Notes under the pieces: generated by a model
The model's input: the letters and a program-made list of their open reading frames with translations, nothing else
Told to the model about the DNA's origin: nothing
The model's database searches: none
Source: Pyxicephalus adspersus
Taxonomy: Eukaryota; Chordata; Amphibia; Anura; Pyxicephalidae
Assembly (NCBI RefSeq): GCF_032062135.1
Contig: NC_092858.1
Location: 124,682,933-124,746,932, forward strand
Direction: 5' to 3'
DNA: 64,000 nt
Shown: positions 49,260 through 60,070 of the stretch, one piece after another
Position numbering within the stretch: position 1 is the stretch's first letter
Layout: every line of letters begins with the position of its first letter
Translations under genes and position numbers: made by a program

Positions 49260-49770
49260 TTAAAAGCAGATTACATAGCAACCTGCTTTTAAATTTCCCG
49301 CCCCCAGAATCCATCACTCCATGTCACATCTTGCCGGGGGATGCGATGGGGATGTCCCCGCCCTGCTCACTCCCTTGGATCCACCAACGAAGCTGCTTGC
49401 ATCACCCGGAGACTGCGAGCGTAACATCCTCCGGGTGATGCGAGCAGCTATAGTAAATTCCGGAAATCCCTGCTGGCATCACCCCCAGAATTTACTATTG
49501 CTGATCGCATCCGCAGTTAGATGTGATGCACCATGCAGAAATCCTGCATGGTGCATCGCATCTAACTATGGATGCGAGCAGCGGCGTGGCCAGGACTTGG
49601 GCGGCATTTAAAAGCAGATTACTCAGTAATTTGCCTGACGGACAGGCATCACAGCGGCATCGTCCGATCACCGCTGGAGCGCGGGGCAGCGGTAAGAGGG
49701 GCTCCCAAAGTTACCGCTTTTTGCATGTTTTTTCCACACCCAGTCACACTTGGGATTACCGCTAGGGGGG
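49260..49770. repeat. GC-rich hairpin cluster at the piggyBac end
   Basis: Consecutive strong inverted repeats: gcatcacccgga/tccgggtgatgc (49399-49410 with 49430-49441), and ttagatgtgatgcaccatgc with its complement (49517-49538 with 49544-49565, one mismatch in 22, extending outward). CpG-rich compared with the surroundings. It ends at the TTAA site. Confidence 0.7.
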
Positions 49771-49774
49771 TTAA

Positions 49775-50888
49775 ATTGACCTTTCAGGTTAGCCAGTGCT
49801 ACTATTCAAAGGTGGTACCATGAACTAATTGAAAAGATTTACCAAAGTACTGCATATGCAAGATGGTATACTTTTTGGTTATCAAGAAAGCTATTTGTGC
49901 TTTGCAATGACAAGCAATTACAAAGCACTGGCCATGTCCCTTCTACAATAGGATAAACTTATCAGCCTGTTCACAATATTGTATTTAAACTCACCTCTCC
50001 TTGTTCTGTGGCTAACATCTGCACACGTCTTCTTTCCGGTTCAGGATCTTCGACTATCTTGATTGGCATGTAAAGATGTATCTCCCACACATGTACACTG
50101 CACCTAACTCTGGCCAGCTATACCAGGATCCAAAAGATTGTGAACTGGAAAGTATTCTTTTTTATGCACGAGGAACATTACCTGTGAGACGGTCTAGGTA
50201 TCAATGAAAAATAACTAGTATTTGTAAAATAAAATATCAAAATGTAAATATAATTGCATTGGTAATTACTCTAAAACCCCAATACAAACTACAGCAGTTA
50301 CTGTGTACATTTTATTGTGTCCCTTTTTTCTTGTGGCTGCCATGGTTCCACTTCCTGGTTCCTAGTGTCAACAACTTTCAAGTCAAGTCTACTACCTGTC
50401 TATCCATTACCAATATACATTCTTCTGGTTTGTGAATGGATATAAGATTTGAAAAATATTACCTGTCAGTACAAGATAATAATCTTCTTTTACTGTCCTA
50501 CCTGGAGCTTTGTTATTTGACCTAATATGTAAAAAAACACTGACATATTTTTAGTACAATTTAATTTCAGGACAACTTCAATATTCATTAATTTTTTTAA
50601 TGAGCTGCTAGAAAGTCAATAGAAAGTCTGTCTTGTTTACTGTGTATTGTCTTTATCAATGTACTAACATGATTCGCCAGTCAGAATTACAAGAAATGAT
50701 CAGTCGCCATTTAATTGATTTGCATCCTTTACCTATGTCATAAAACAGGTTTATTGGCTTTACTGTAACATGTAAGGTCTGAGACAAGAAGGAAGTAACA
50801 CTGAAAGAACTTTAGTGCTAAGGAGATAGGCTTTCTACGTATAATGGGAAACCACAGAGGGTTGCGGCTAATGACGAGCAGTTTGCCT
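49775..50888. other. No recognised feature upstream of the BNIP5 promoter
   Basis: Unassigned AT-rich sequence leading into the core promoter at 50889. Confidence 0.35.
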
Positions 50889-50930
50889 ATTGGAGGCCTA
50901 TAAATAGGTTCTGAGATCATCTTGCTGTAT
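50889..50930 (+). promoter_or_regulatory. Probable core promoter of the BNIP5-like gene
   Basis: An inverted CCAAT box (ATTGG, 50889-50893) and a canonical TATAAATA (50899-50906) lie about 110 bp upstream of the ATG at 51010. A start site near 50930 would give a 5' UTR of about 80 nt. The exon behind it splices in frame to the main coding exon, which supports a genuine promoter. Confidence 0.55.
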
Positions 50931-51009
50931 GAGAGTGTAATGCACACACAGGGAAACTGTACTTCACTGACAAACAACAGCAGAGCACCTTAACATACAG
51001 CAAGCATTT

Positions 51010-51023
51010 ATGGAAACGCAAAG
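51010..51023 (+). CDS. bnip5: BNIP5-like exon 1 (coding part)
   Basis: ATG GAA ACG CAA AG, then donor gtaaac at 51024. Joined to exon 2 (acceptor AG at 53132-53133) it reads METQSKN and runs straight into the downstream MEEPD in the same frame. The in-frame fit, the donor and the TATA box about 110 bp upstream argue for this start. The downstream ATG at 53141 has the better Kozak context (A at -3) and could be used instead. Confidence 0.6.
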
Positions 51024-54000
51024 GTAAACTGAACTGAAATAAAGTAAATGATTTTGTAGATAGTTTCTCTTTCTTTATTTCTTTACTTTCCTTTGTTTAC
51101 CTTTCTTTTTCCTTTTATTTTCCCAAAGCAACACATAATGTGTTGATCTTGTAAAGTCAAGCAAAGTTTGGAAAATTAATGGAGAGGGCATGGAAGATGA
51201 TGAACAGGAGACACCCCGCAGCATCTTCCACATTAGGAATTCAGTGATGTTGGGGTACAGATGCACATATGGTAAATTTTTATTTAGGATGATTACAAGT
51301 ATTTGTCTAGGACAGTGGCATGTTTGTTTAAAAGATGTAACTACTTGCTTGCCCTTACCTGAATAGGCTAGAGCTACACAAGAAATTTGTAGTAGTTCAG
51401 TTCTGCTTCTAAAATTGTTAACTTTAATTCTTAGGTTTAGTCCCTATGGAACATAGGTATATACATACCATGCAATAGCAATTACATATTGCACAGCATT
51501 GTGCGATCATGCATGGTAGCCAACAAAGAACAGAATTTGACATTGTTCTTGCTGAAGGAACCTACTAATACATTTAAAATAAAAAGAAGATACTTTGTGT
51601 TTGCATGTCCTAGTATAAATTTATTTTTTGTGTATGATATATTAAACATTTGTTGAGTTTAATAATTTCTGTATTTACTGTATGTATGTCCAGTAAGCAG
51701 GTTGTGAACTGACCATGACCAGGATAATGACATATTTTTTTAATGTTGTATTTATCACAATAGCAGTTTAGCACAGATTATTGTAGAAGAAATGAATTGC
51801 AATTACACCAGGCTGCCATCTATGTGATACACATTTTAGAAAAAAAACAATGATTTTAATTGATAGTTTGTTTTGCAAAAGTGGGAGCCTCTTTTTTATG
51901 CTGAAAATAAAGTTGGCTATCCAGTACCGTTTAAACATTTGCATAGGTGTACAGGTGGCGCTGGGCACAGTGAGTCAGACATAGGACGTGCTTCAGATAA
52001 CGTTTATGAAAAACAGTGGCTTGTAGGTATTTAATCCTGAGCCAAGGAAAATTTTAAAAGCTTTTGGACCTTTTAATCAAACCTTGGATTCAGCTGCAGA
52101 TAACAGTATCCTAGTAAAAGAACTGGCACACTGCATAACTGCAACTCCTATAAGAGAACACTTTATGACAACCCTTCATTTTAGATTGCACTTCTCAGAA
52201 ATGACGTTTTGTAACAATCCCACAAAGTTCAGCTATTATGAATTGCCTAATATGAATTGTGGTACAGTTCATGTCACACATTTATACATGTAAAATCATA
52301 AAACATTATAGGCTTGTGGAGGGGAGTCCACATTCATTTCCACTTGTCAATACCCAGCAAACCTCCAGGTGACCATAAATGTACCTTATATCTTGCAGTA
52401 TTTTGCACACCACTAGCAAGGTGAATGCTACTTAACTTTAAAGCCTTGTGTTTTCCAGGGCACAACACCATGTCTGCTTTCCTCCAGATAATAATCTCCT
52501 AAACTACACCCAGCTAGCACACTCAACAGAAACCTAGTCCAATACCAGGCTCCATCCATGTGAGTTGGTAACCAGGAAAAATCACCAATTAAAAGTAAAC
52601 CTTTACCAGTCATGTACAGTTGTGGATGAGACCCGTCCTTTATGACAATATGTCTGTGTACTTTGTAGGACTGACATAGACAGTCTATGTAAGCAGAACA
52701 AACAATATTAGTGCATCCTCAATCAATCTAATAATCCATACCTCTATGGGATGTGGCTATAACAGAGAGGTTGCAGATCCAATTAAAGAAAATGTGAAAA
52801 TATTATTGCTGACAATTATGTACACCTAGCTTTATTGCACTTGTTTTACTGTTCAGACATTGTTAAATTGTGTTGTAGCCAAAGGGACATCCTAATGGTT
52901 TTAGCAGTAGCCTAAATGAATGCACACTACATTTCCTCTACAGCCAGCCTATTATAGATAGCTTTTTTAATAAGTGATGTTTGCTGATATTTATTTACTT
53001 AACACCTGTTAATGTCAGTTCTGTAAATAATACATTTAGGAAATATGTGGTCTTTCTTTATGGAATTCAGAAAGAACGTAATGTCATATTAAAAGATAAT
53101 AGATTTATAATAATTATCCTTATTTTCTTATAGTAAAAATATGGAGGAACCAGACATAAACAGCCCTAAATTGGAAAGTAAAGAAAGAGGGAAATTTGCT
53201 TCTTTAAACAAGCAGGAGGCAAAACTGATACTGGAAACTTATATAAAAAGAAGCCTTAGCAATCATGAAACAAAGCGGACAACAGAAAGGAGAGAAAAGA
53301 GACAAGTCCGAATAAAGCGATCAGTCAGTGACCTCACTAGGTTTAGACGCAGAGCAAAGGAGAATAAAATACCTGTAGTTACTAAAGCAGAGTTACTGGA
53401 GACAAAGAAAACAGAAGTGGATAATGTGAGCAAGCCATCAGAATCTGAAAACCCAATCCAGCAGAACCACCAGTCTGCCAACACGGCCAGTGTTAAGCCT
53501 GCCAAAAAGTCATGGTTTAGGAACTTACTGGACCAACTTTTCAAAAAGGAAGAAAGTCCTTCTGAACAAACATTTCATGTTGCGAGTTCTGTGACCCCTG
53601 AGACAGATGGACAACTAACACAGACTTCAAAAAAAGCCAGCATAAAAAAAAACAGCTTGCGAAGGACACTTTCTTTAAAGAAGAATGTTTCGGAAGAAGA
53701 AACAAAGCCAAAACGACCCACTTACCTACCACTGAAACGCATCAATAAACTATCATCTACGAAACAAAGTGAGTTTTTTTTTAGCTTCTCCTATTCTTAA
53801 ATGGTTATTTATTGATCTTACCATTTATATAATAATCACAAGCCATTGCTATTCAATAAAGTTGCATGGACTAAACAAAAGTAATAAAATTGTCCATTTG
53901 CCATGTATTTATTGGCAATTAATGCAACAGATTTAAGCATCTTTATATAAACAAGTCAATAGTTTGAGTGATAACAAGTGTTAAATGGCACTCAGAAATT

Positions 54001-57000
54001 TTCCATCAGTTTAGGCAGTAGAACACAATTTGGGTGTATAATTATTTGAGTCACTGGGCCTTATTTATTGAAGCTCTCCAAGGCCAGACAAGATACACTT
54101 TCAAGCTATTTCAATTACTTTTTCTTGCCAAAAGTACAGCTCTTACGTTTTTTTTTGTTTTACCTAGCCAAAAATCTGTCTGTACATCCCCAGTTCTCAT
54201 CACAGATGACTGAACTCCAGGTAGGCATTTATCATCACATCTGCATCATGCAGAAGTGAAAAAGTGTCAGAGATCACTAATGGTTATTCACTCATTAGAT
54301 TTGCTACACTTTTGCTGTCCTCAGCAAGAGGGACAGCTTAGCCTACGTTGATACCCACTTTATTGGGGCCCTATTGTTGTCTTCCAACTTGAAATAGTGT
54401 ATACAGTAATGGATGTGGATCCTTTGAAAATGTTAACACACAACAATCATTTTAAAGAGAAAGTTTTATGATTTATAGTTGTGGTTTCAGACTTTTTTAA
54501 TGTATATACTTACTTTATGTTACAATATGTCCTGTGCAGGAGAAAAGCATGAAGATTGCTATTACCATCAAATGTCTACAGAGATTGAACTGCTTGTGAA
54601 TGATACTAATTGTACAAGAAAGCAAAGTCTGGGTGAAGAGTCAAATGATGGAGAAACTAGGGAAATTGGTAAGTTCACACTGATATCAGTAATACATGAA
54701 AATATCATTCATAAATGTCTATTTGTTGCACTGCTAATGTGTTGTTGCCTATTAGGAATAAATTCTAGAGCATGGGCCTCTGTATGTTAGTGTTTGCTAG
54801 TAGCCGCACAATACAAGATCAATGTGTCATGCATTTTCTTTGTAATATCTCTAATTAGTTTTATTATCTGCTTTTCTGATCTTCTATAATTGCCATTGTT
54901 GATTTGACACAAACTCTAAGTATTTAAGGTTTTGGTACTATGTTAATAATTTACCCTCTTTTTTTTAGATGATGTGATAAAGCAGATTGTGTCCATACTT
55001 CAGAGACAAGGAGATGCCTATGACAGAAAGGTATACTATAAACAATCATAATAACAATTCTCTTGTTCAAATTTTTAATGTAAGGTTAATTTTCATTTTA
55101 GCCAAGTTGTCATGCATACATGTGCTAGAATTAAATATACACATATACATTAGAATACATTACAATGTATATATACATTATTATTAAACTATATTTACAC
55201 AGTGCTATACAATAAATAGGAGTTGTACATGGCAAGTATGCATTCTTGACAGATACAAAAAATCACACAGGAGGTGTAATAAAAAATTTCCACTACAGAT
55301 ATAAAGACTAACCTACGTTTAAATCTTATTACTTTTTACAGTTTTACATTTACTTTTTCTACTATTACATAGATAAAAGAAGACCCAACCTTCAGTAGCT
55401 TCTTTAGAAATATCTCTTATAATTCCTTCAAGCAACTTGCTGATGTCTATATTGATAAAGAGATGAAAATGAGAGGCTCAGAAGACACCCCTGAGGACAT
55501 GAAGTTTGCATTCTCTATCCACTTTACAAAACAAGTTGCTGGAATTGCTACTCACCCTGTAAACAGAATCATGGGCTTTGGAAACCAATATTTGCAAGAC
55601 ACGTTCACATGGTTATCACACAGTACAGACAACTTGGTAAGTGCTTATCTGATCTAGCTCTGGTTCTTGTGCTTATGATGTACCTTCAGACCATCCGCTA
55701 AGGAAATAGCAAACATATTTGCCTTGCAGAATACTCAAGGGCCTGACTGCACTTTATGCCTACAGACCAGCCACCCTCTAGTGTGCATGGACACTTGTTT
55801 AAACCTGACCATAGCGATGAAGTCAGCAATCCGACCATTTTATATTTGTCTCTGGGACATTCTCTCCTCTTAAAACTTACAGTAACAACAAAGGACAAGA
55901 GAGGAGAGCCAATGTCCAGATAATTCATGGGCAGCAGAGAAAACAATAGAAATTGGGCATTAAACTGCAACTTGGCCTGTGTGGTCTCCATGCCAGAATG
56001 AGCGTAGAAAGGTCCCCAATCAATACACAGAAGTTCGCCTGGACACCTTAAAACTAACCAGAAAAAAATTCTATTAAAATTAATTTCAAGTATTCAAGGT
56101 GGTGCAGAAACTTATGCAAAGCTCTCCCTTTAACTCTTAGTTAATAAAACAAAGAAATTCCAATCTACATGGTGTCCTGTAGCTTTGGGGTAACAATAGA
56201 TCTTGACCTTAACTCCTTTTTTAACCTAGTTTCCCTATCTATTTTCCTTTTTTACCTTCACTAAAATATCTACCCCCTCCTTTTTGCTGGCATCCCAAAG
56301 CCATACACCAAGTTCCTGAGTTTTTGTTTTTGTTTTGTTGCTTCTTATACTGTTACTCTTGTACTGTTACATTTATATAATCAACATTTCCAATAACAGG
56401 GGTCTTCTCTGTTGAAACTCCAAAAACATTATAATAAAAATAAACTATGAATACAATTACAAATACAAATGGAAGGCATACTAGTGTATCTAGGCACCTC
56501 TAGTGAAGGCCCTAATTGTAAATTATCTATCCATGAAACCTATAAAGCAATGTACAATCAGAAAGCAGAACTCTGGAGCCAACCATTTCCAGGACGTCAA
56601 TTAAAAAAAAAACTTCACCTACGACTATAACGAAGGTAGTTAGATTGGAACATAAATGAGGACTATGTTTATTATTAATACATTCCAGGCTAATTTTTAG
56701 TTTCGCTCATCATGGTGCTAAATCATGGAGCAATGTGTAACATTACCACCTGACTTCCATGCTCTACATCTTACACAATCCTGTCTTACACAATCTCCAA
56801 AGTTTACATTTATAACCTGATGTTCAGTTCTTTTCAAAATTTGAATAGCTGCATATGATTCTATTCATTAAAAGGAGTGAGTGATGTCACCTAGTGTTGT
56901 TTTCGAAGTGCTAAAAATAGGATGCTTGTGAATGACTCATTTACACATACCAAGAAAGCAATTCTGACTTTGATGACCTGAGCCATGTGAAGTATAGCAT

Positions 57001-58343
57001 ATGGTATGTGGTCAGCATAAGGATGGCAAGTATTTGGTTATTTAGCTTAGAAGGCATCAGGAAATAGGGCACCTGCAGTTACGACATTGGTGTCAGCTCA
57101 TCACCTTAATATTGTGCCAGGACAGATCTCTGCTATATGACTCTGTAAGATATTTTAATTACATATAAATACTAGTTAACTCATATGCCATATGACATAT
57201 CAAATGAAACATAATTCAGCTGCTCACAGTCACAGTTAGTTTAATAAGAAGCAATGAGGCACAAATTCATTACACATCACAAAATGCCTGAAGCAATAAG
57301 TGTGATAATATTATTACTGTGAAATGCATTGTCATATAATTTTGTTTCTCAAACAAGGAAATGGAAAATAACATTGTACGTAAAAACTGATTTCCTGATT
57401 TATACAGATAACAAAACACATAATACAATACAATTATTCTGGGTTTATATTAGAACATACTTTATATTTGACTGCAGGTTGACATTCAAAAATCCGGCAA
57501 CCTCCAGAGTTTTCAAAAAATTCTGGGTTTTTGAAGGTTATGTATGTATATAATAAAATAAAATAATACTAAGGAAAAGCAAATACATTTTTTAATGTTC
57601 ACCAACTAAATAAAACAGTTTTACAGAATTTTCGTTCAACTAAACTAAACTAAACAAAATAGTGCCCCAGAATTTTAATCATTACTGTACCCTCGAAAAG
57701 AAGCTAAATAGCACATAGGCTGTCAGGATGATCATTTTCATGACTGACAGTAACAGCATCCTCAGCAACGGGAACAGCTTCAGTTTGTGGAGGAAAAGCA
57801 AAACATAAACAGCGCCTCCAGAAAACAGTGTAAATTTGAAAATGCTCTCCAAAATCCATGCCGGAAAACTGAAGGATCCGGATTATTGAAGGCCGGATTT
57901 TTGAATGTCAACCTGTACTTGATATTATCCTCACTAACACTTACATGAGTGGTTGCTGCTGGAAAATGTATACATATTGAAGCTAATATACCAAAAGACT
58001 TGAGGATCTTTGCACATTAAATTGTGTGAATATTTACTTATAATATGCAGTCACAAAAAAAAAAAAAACAAATTCGTGTTTATTTGAAATTGATTCTGAA
58101 TGTCATTAGGTCTTCGTAGAGAACAGAAATTTGCTTTTCACATAGCTGGATAATTATAAGTGAATATTTTTTTATTCTTTGGTAAATCGGCCCAATTGTT
58201 TTAAAGCTACAAAGACAATTGGGGATAAAGTATTTTACAGTATTGCTGTAGTATTATGTTTATAATAATGTACCATGTAAATAATTTGTGTTTTCTTATT
58301 TCAGAATTCTGCTTATTTAGAGGGATTAATCAGTCCTGACTGA
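51010..58343 (+). CDS. bnip5: BNIP5 (C6orf222)-like BH3-containing Bcl-G family protein, 6 coding exons
   Basis: Joining 51010-51023, 53134-53768, 54540-54668, 54969-55030, 55373-55636 and 58305-58343 gives 380 aa ending in TGA. Residues 8-216 are long, basic and Ser/Lys-rich, with KKSWFRNLLDQLFKK near 128-143 and KKNSLRRTLSLKKN near 175-190. Exon 4 carries a BH3-like helix, IVSILQRQGDAYDRK (about 266-280), with the L-x3-GD core. The C-terminal part, NRIMGFGNQYLQDTFTWL, resembles the BCL-2-like fold of BCL2L14 (Bcl-G). BH3-bearing proteins of this class are thought to bind or modulate BCL-2 proteins; human BNIP5 is poorly characterised. There is no C-terminal membrane anchor. The position just downstream of ETV7 on the same strand matches human BNIP5, whereas BCL2L14 lies beside ETV6. 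Family membership is firm; the BNIP5 versus BCL2L14 choice rests mainly on synteny. Confidence 0.82.
51024..53133 (+). other. BNIP5-like intron 1
   Basis: Bounded by gtaaac and cttatag. No repeats recognised apart from a pyrimidine-rich tract at 51062-51125. Confidence 0.5.
53134..53768 (+). CDS. bnip5: BNIP5-like exon 2 (basic, disordered N-terminal region)
   Basis: Acceptor ttcttatag, donor gtgagt from 53769, phase 2 in and phase 1 out. It encodes residues 6-216, rich in Lys, Glu, Ser and Arg (TERREKRQVRIKRSVSDL; KKSWFRNLLDQLF). The SWFRNLL patch and the RTLS-type basic motifs resemble the conserved short blocks of BNIP5. It is likely disordered. Confidence 0.85.
54056..54105. repeat. Palindromic MITE fragment E
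   Basis: gggccttatttattgaagct, ctccaaggccagacaagata and cactttcaag match one arm of the family; the rest is missing. In BNIP5-like intron 2. Confidence 0.5.
54540..54668 (+). CDS. bnip5: BNIP5-like exon 3
   Basis: Acceptor tcctgtgcag, donor gtaagt from 54669, 129 nt, phase 1 in and phase 1 out. It encodes an acidic linker (REKHEDCYYHQMSTEIE; LGEESNDGETREI) without a recognisable domain. It is supported by splice sites and phase rather than by similarity. Confidence 0.75.
54969..55030 (+). CDS. bnip5: BNIP5-like exon 4 (BH3 motif)
   Basis: Acceptor after a long T tract (tttttttag), donor gtatac from 55031, 62 nt, phase 1 in and phase 0 out. It encodes DDVIKQIVSILQRQGDAYDRK, an amphipathic helix with the BH3 core L-x-x-x-G-D (L270, G274, D275). 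This aligns with the IVELLK-x3-GDQ helix of Bcl-G and BNIP5. Confidence 0.88.
55170..55285 (-). mobile_element. L2-like 3' tail fragment
   Basis: attattattaaactatattt, cacagtgctatacaataaat and gacagatacaaaaaatcaca resemble the inverted L2 tail at 34886. In BNIP5-like intron 4. Confidence 0.45.
55373..55636 (+). CDS. bnip5: BNIP5-like exon 5 (BCL-2-like fold)
   Basis: Acceptor actattacatag, donor gtaagt from 55637, exactly 88 codons, phase 0 both ends. It contains FFRNISYNSFKQLADVYID, then FAFSIHFTKQVAGIATHPVNR (split) and MGFGNQYLQDTFTWLS. The THPxNRxxGFGxxYL block is shared with BCL2L14 and is the strongest family signature in this gene. Confidence 0.92.
57475..57915. mobile_element. 441-bp MITE with perfect 24-bp terminal repeats
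   Basis: caggttgacattcaaaaatc-cggc at the left is the exact reverse complement of gccggatttttgaatgtcaacctg at the right (each split here for length). The end sequence resembles pogo/Tigger elements, whose duplication would be TA; flanks are TG and TA. In BNIP5-like intron 5. Confidence 0.8.
58305..58343 (+). CDS. bnip5: BNIP5-like exon 6 (short C-terminus)
   Basis: Acceptor cttatttcag, then NSAYLEGLISPD and stop TGA at 58341-58343. The tail replaces the BH2-like Trp-Glu helix that ends human Bcl-G, so the C-terminus is short and has no membrane anchor. AATAAA follows 54 bp later. Confidence 0.78.
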   Translation, partial: NSAYLEGLISPD

Positions 58344-58396
58344 GGAAAGCACACTGAACAGGCCATAATATTGGCACATGGAAGCCAAGATCAGTC

Positions 58397-58402
58397 AATA
58401 AA
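58397..58402 (+). terminator. BNIP5-like polyadenylation signal
   Basis: AATAAA 54 bp after the stop codon. A second AATAAA at 58748-58753 could serve a longer 3' UTR. Confidence 0.5.
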
Positions 58403-58403
58403 A

Positions 58404-59870
58404 CTGTGAAGCACCTTGAGACAAGATGACTATATTCTAATTTACTTTATTACCATACATTACTGCTGGTTCGGTAATTTGTTTTTTTAGTCTATATTAG
58501 TTTTTATATGTTTACATAAATTTAATATTTCATAAAACAAGACTCTGGAAAAGTCCATACTTGTTCCTTCTTGGATGGTATAGGACCATGTTAGTGAAGG
58601 AGAATGACACCCAGCAGGAAACTCCTGCCCGGGAACATTAGGTGTGGCCTGAATGTTTACATAATTGTTTAAATGTACCTTTTGTGACTAGTTTATTGTA
58701 AATAATTTGCTTATATAGTGTTTACAGTTTGATTATAATTGATATATAATAAATTAAATAAATAGTGTATAAATTTAAAACTAAAAAAATACTGACAAAT
58801 GAAAAGAAACAAAATAAAAAGATTATATAAAACAATGTTTCTGTTGTGATTTTAATGAAAGTAGAAATAAGGCATCTTAAACCTTTTACATTATTTGACA
58901 AACTGCGATACACTGGGAGATCAGATTCTTTTAAATTCCACTATTTTTAACCTGTACATTGCAAGTCTTCCAAAAGATTGCAGCTCTATTTCAAACATCA
59001 AACCTGGTAAAAGTGTACATGTGATGAGATAAACACTCAGGTGGCTTAAGCCAAAAGGGTAAAATTGAATGTCAATAACATTTAAATTGGACCTCTAGTC
59101 TCCTGGTCACTTGTCACCCTCTGCTCCTTTCACCTATTCGAATAGTGCCAATTCTAACTCTTTCATAGTTTTTTTTCCAATAGTCAACCTTCATAGAAAT
59201 TGTTTCTTTTGTTGATCAGATTGGCTGTTCTCTAAATCTCAAGTCTCCACATGCTCCGTTGGTGAAGATGAACAAGTGGTGCATGTCACATCCCGTACTC
59301 TGAGTTTAGTGGTCAGGGCAAATGTGAGTGTCACTGCAGCAGCAGCAACAGCTTGAATGAGACAACAGGCTTTAAATTAAATTTATTTTCTAAATTAATT
59401 TAGGTTGAAAGCATTTTGTTAGTGTGCATCAGTTTTTTTCATAAATCAAGTATAAATTATGGCACACAGCTACCTACTTCTTTGTGCCATAAAACATTGC
59501 AGAGTCCAGGATTTTGTCAATGCTGCATCCCTAGCAACCACCATCTTTGCTGCCCAGACTTCCATGTCCACCCAAATTCTCCTAGGCCAGTGGCATGTGT
59601 CATGCAGTGTAAACAAAAAACTAAGCTACCAGAAGCAGGGGAAGTTTTATTTGGCATCTCTTTTAAGAGACTTTGTATGCCACATGTGGCTAAAAACCTC
59701 TATCCCTTGGTAAATGTTTTACTACTGCTTTAAATTACATTTTAAGGCTATTTTGTCCAGGTAATCTTTTTATTTAGGGCCTTTTTTAAATGTTAGGATA
59801 TTAGTCAGGTTTAAGATTAAGAATTATGTTAAACATTTATTTTAAAAGTAATGTTATTTGTAAGGTTATG
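58404..59870. other. BNIP5 3' flank, no recognised feature
   Basis: Intergenic; a second AATAAA at 58748. The frame at 59416-59733 has no recognisable domain. Confidence 0.4.
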
Positions 59871-60070
59871 GACTTGATTTATTAAAGCCTTTCAAGACTG
59901 GAGAAGATACACTTTAAACAGTGAACTTGGGTGATCTGGCAAACCTGGAACAGATTTCCTAAAAGTCATTTGTTAGCAGATGTTTTCCATTCTTTACCAA
60001 ATCCATTACAAGTTTGCTAGATCACCTAGGTTCACGGATGAAAGATTATTCTCTCTGTTAAAGTTTGGGT
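59871..60070. repeat. Palindromic MITE copy F
   Basis: tggacttgatttattaaagc at the left, then gtgaacttgggtgatctggc, tttgttagcagatgttttcc and agtttgctagatcacctagg. More diverged than copies A-D. Confidence 0.7.

Larger units (their letters stand above)
47118..49770 (-). mobile_element. Broken piggyBac transposon
   Basis: The - strand carries collinear transposase pieces: an acidic N-terminus (FSSDSESELSDDSEPEV, 48930s), DDPLAYLKLFLTEQV, MPEYCFSLIMKYLHFANNEE (48084), VPERDVSIDESLMAYKGRL, ALLGQGY-type text with CVTADNFYTSPALYEFL (47733), and WHDKKDVCLMSTVHD (47678 frame). The first two catalytic aspartates (SIDESL, TADNFY) are present. The third, in the GGVDxxDQ block, is missing because the C-terminus is replaced after MPIIYN. 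A tandem repeat interrupts the frame at 48316-48720. The right end ctagggggg is followed by TTAA (49771-49774), the piggyBac target. The other end was not located. Confidence 0.8.
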
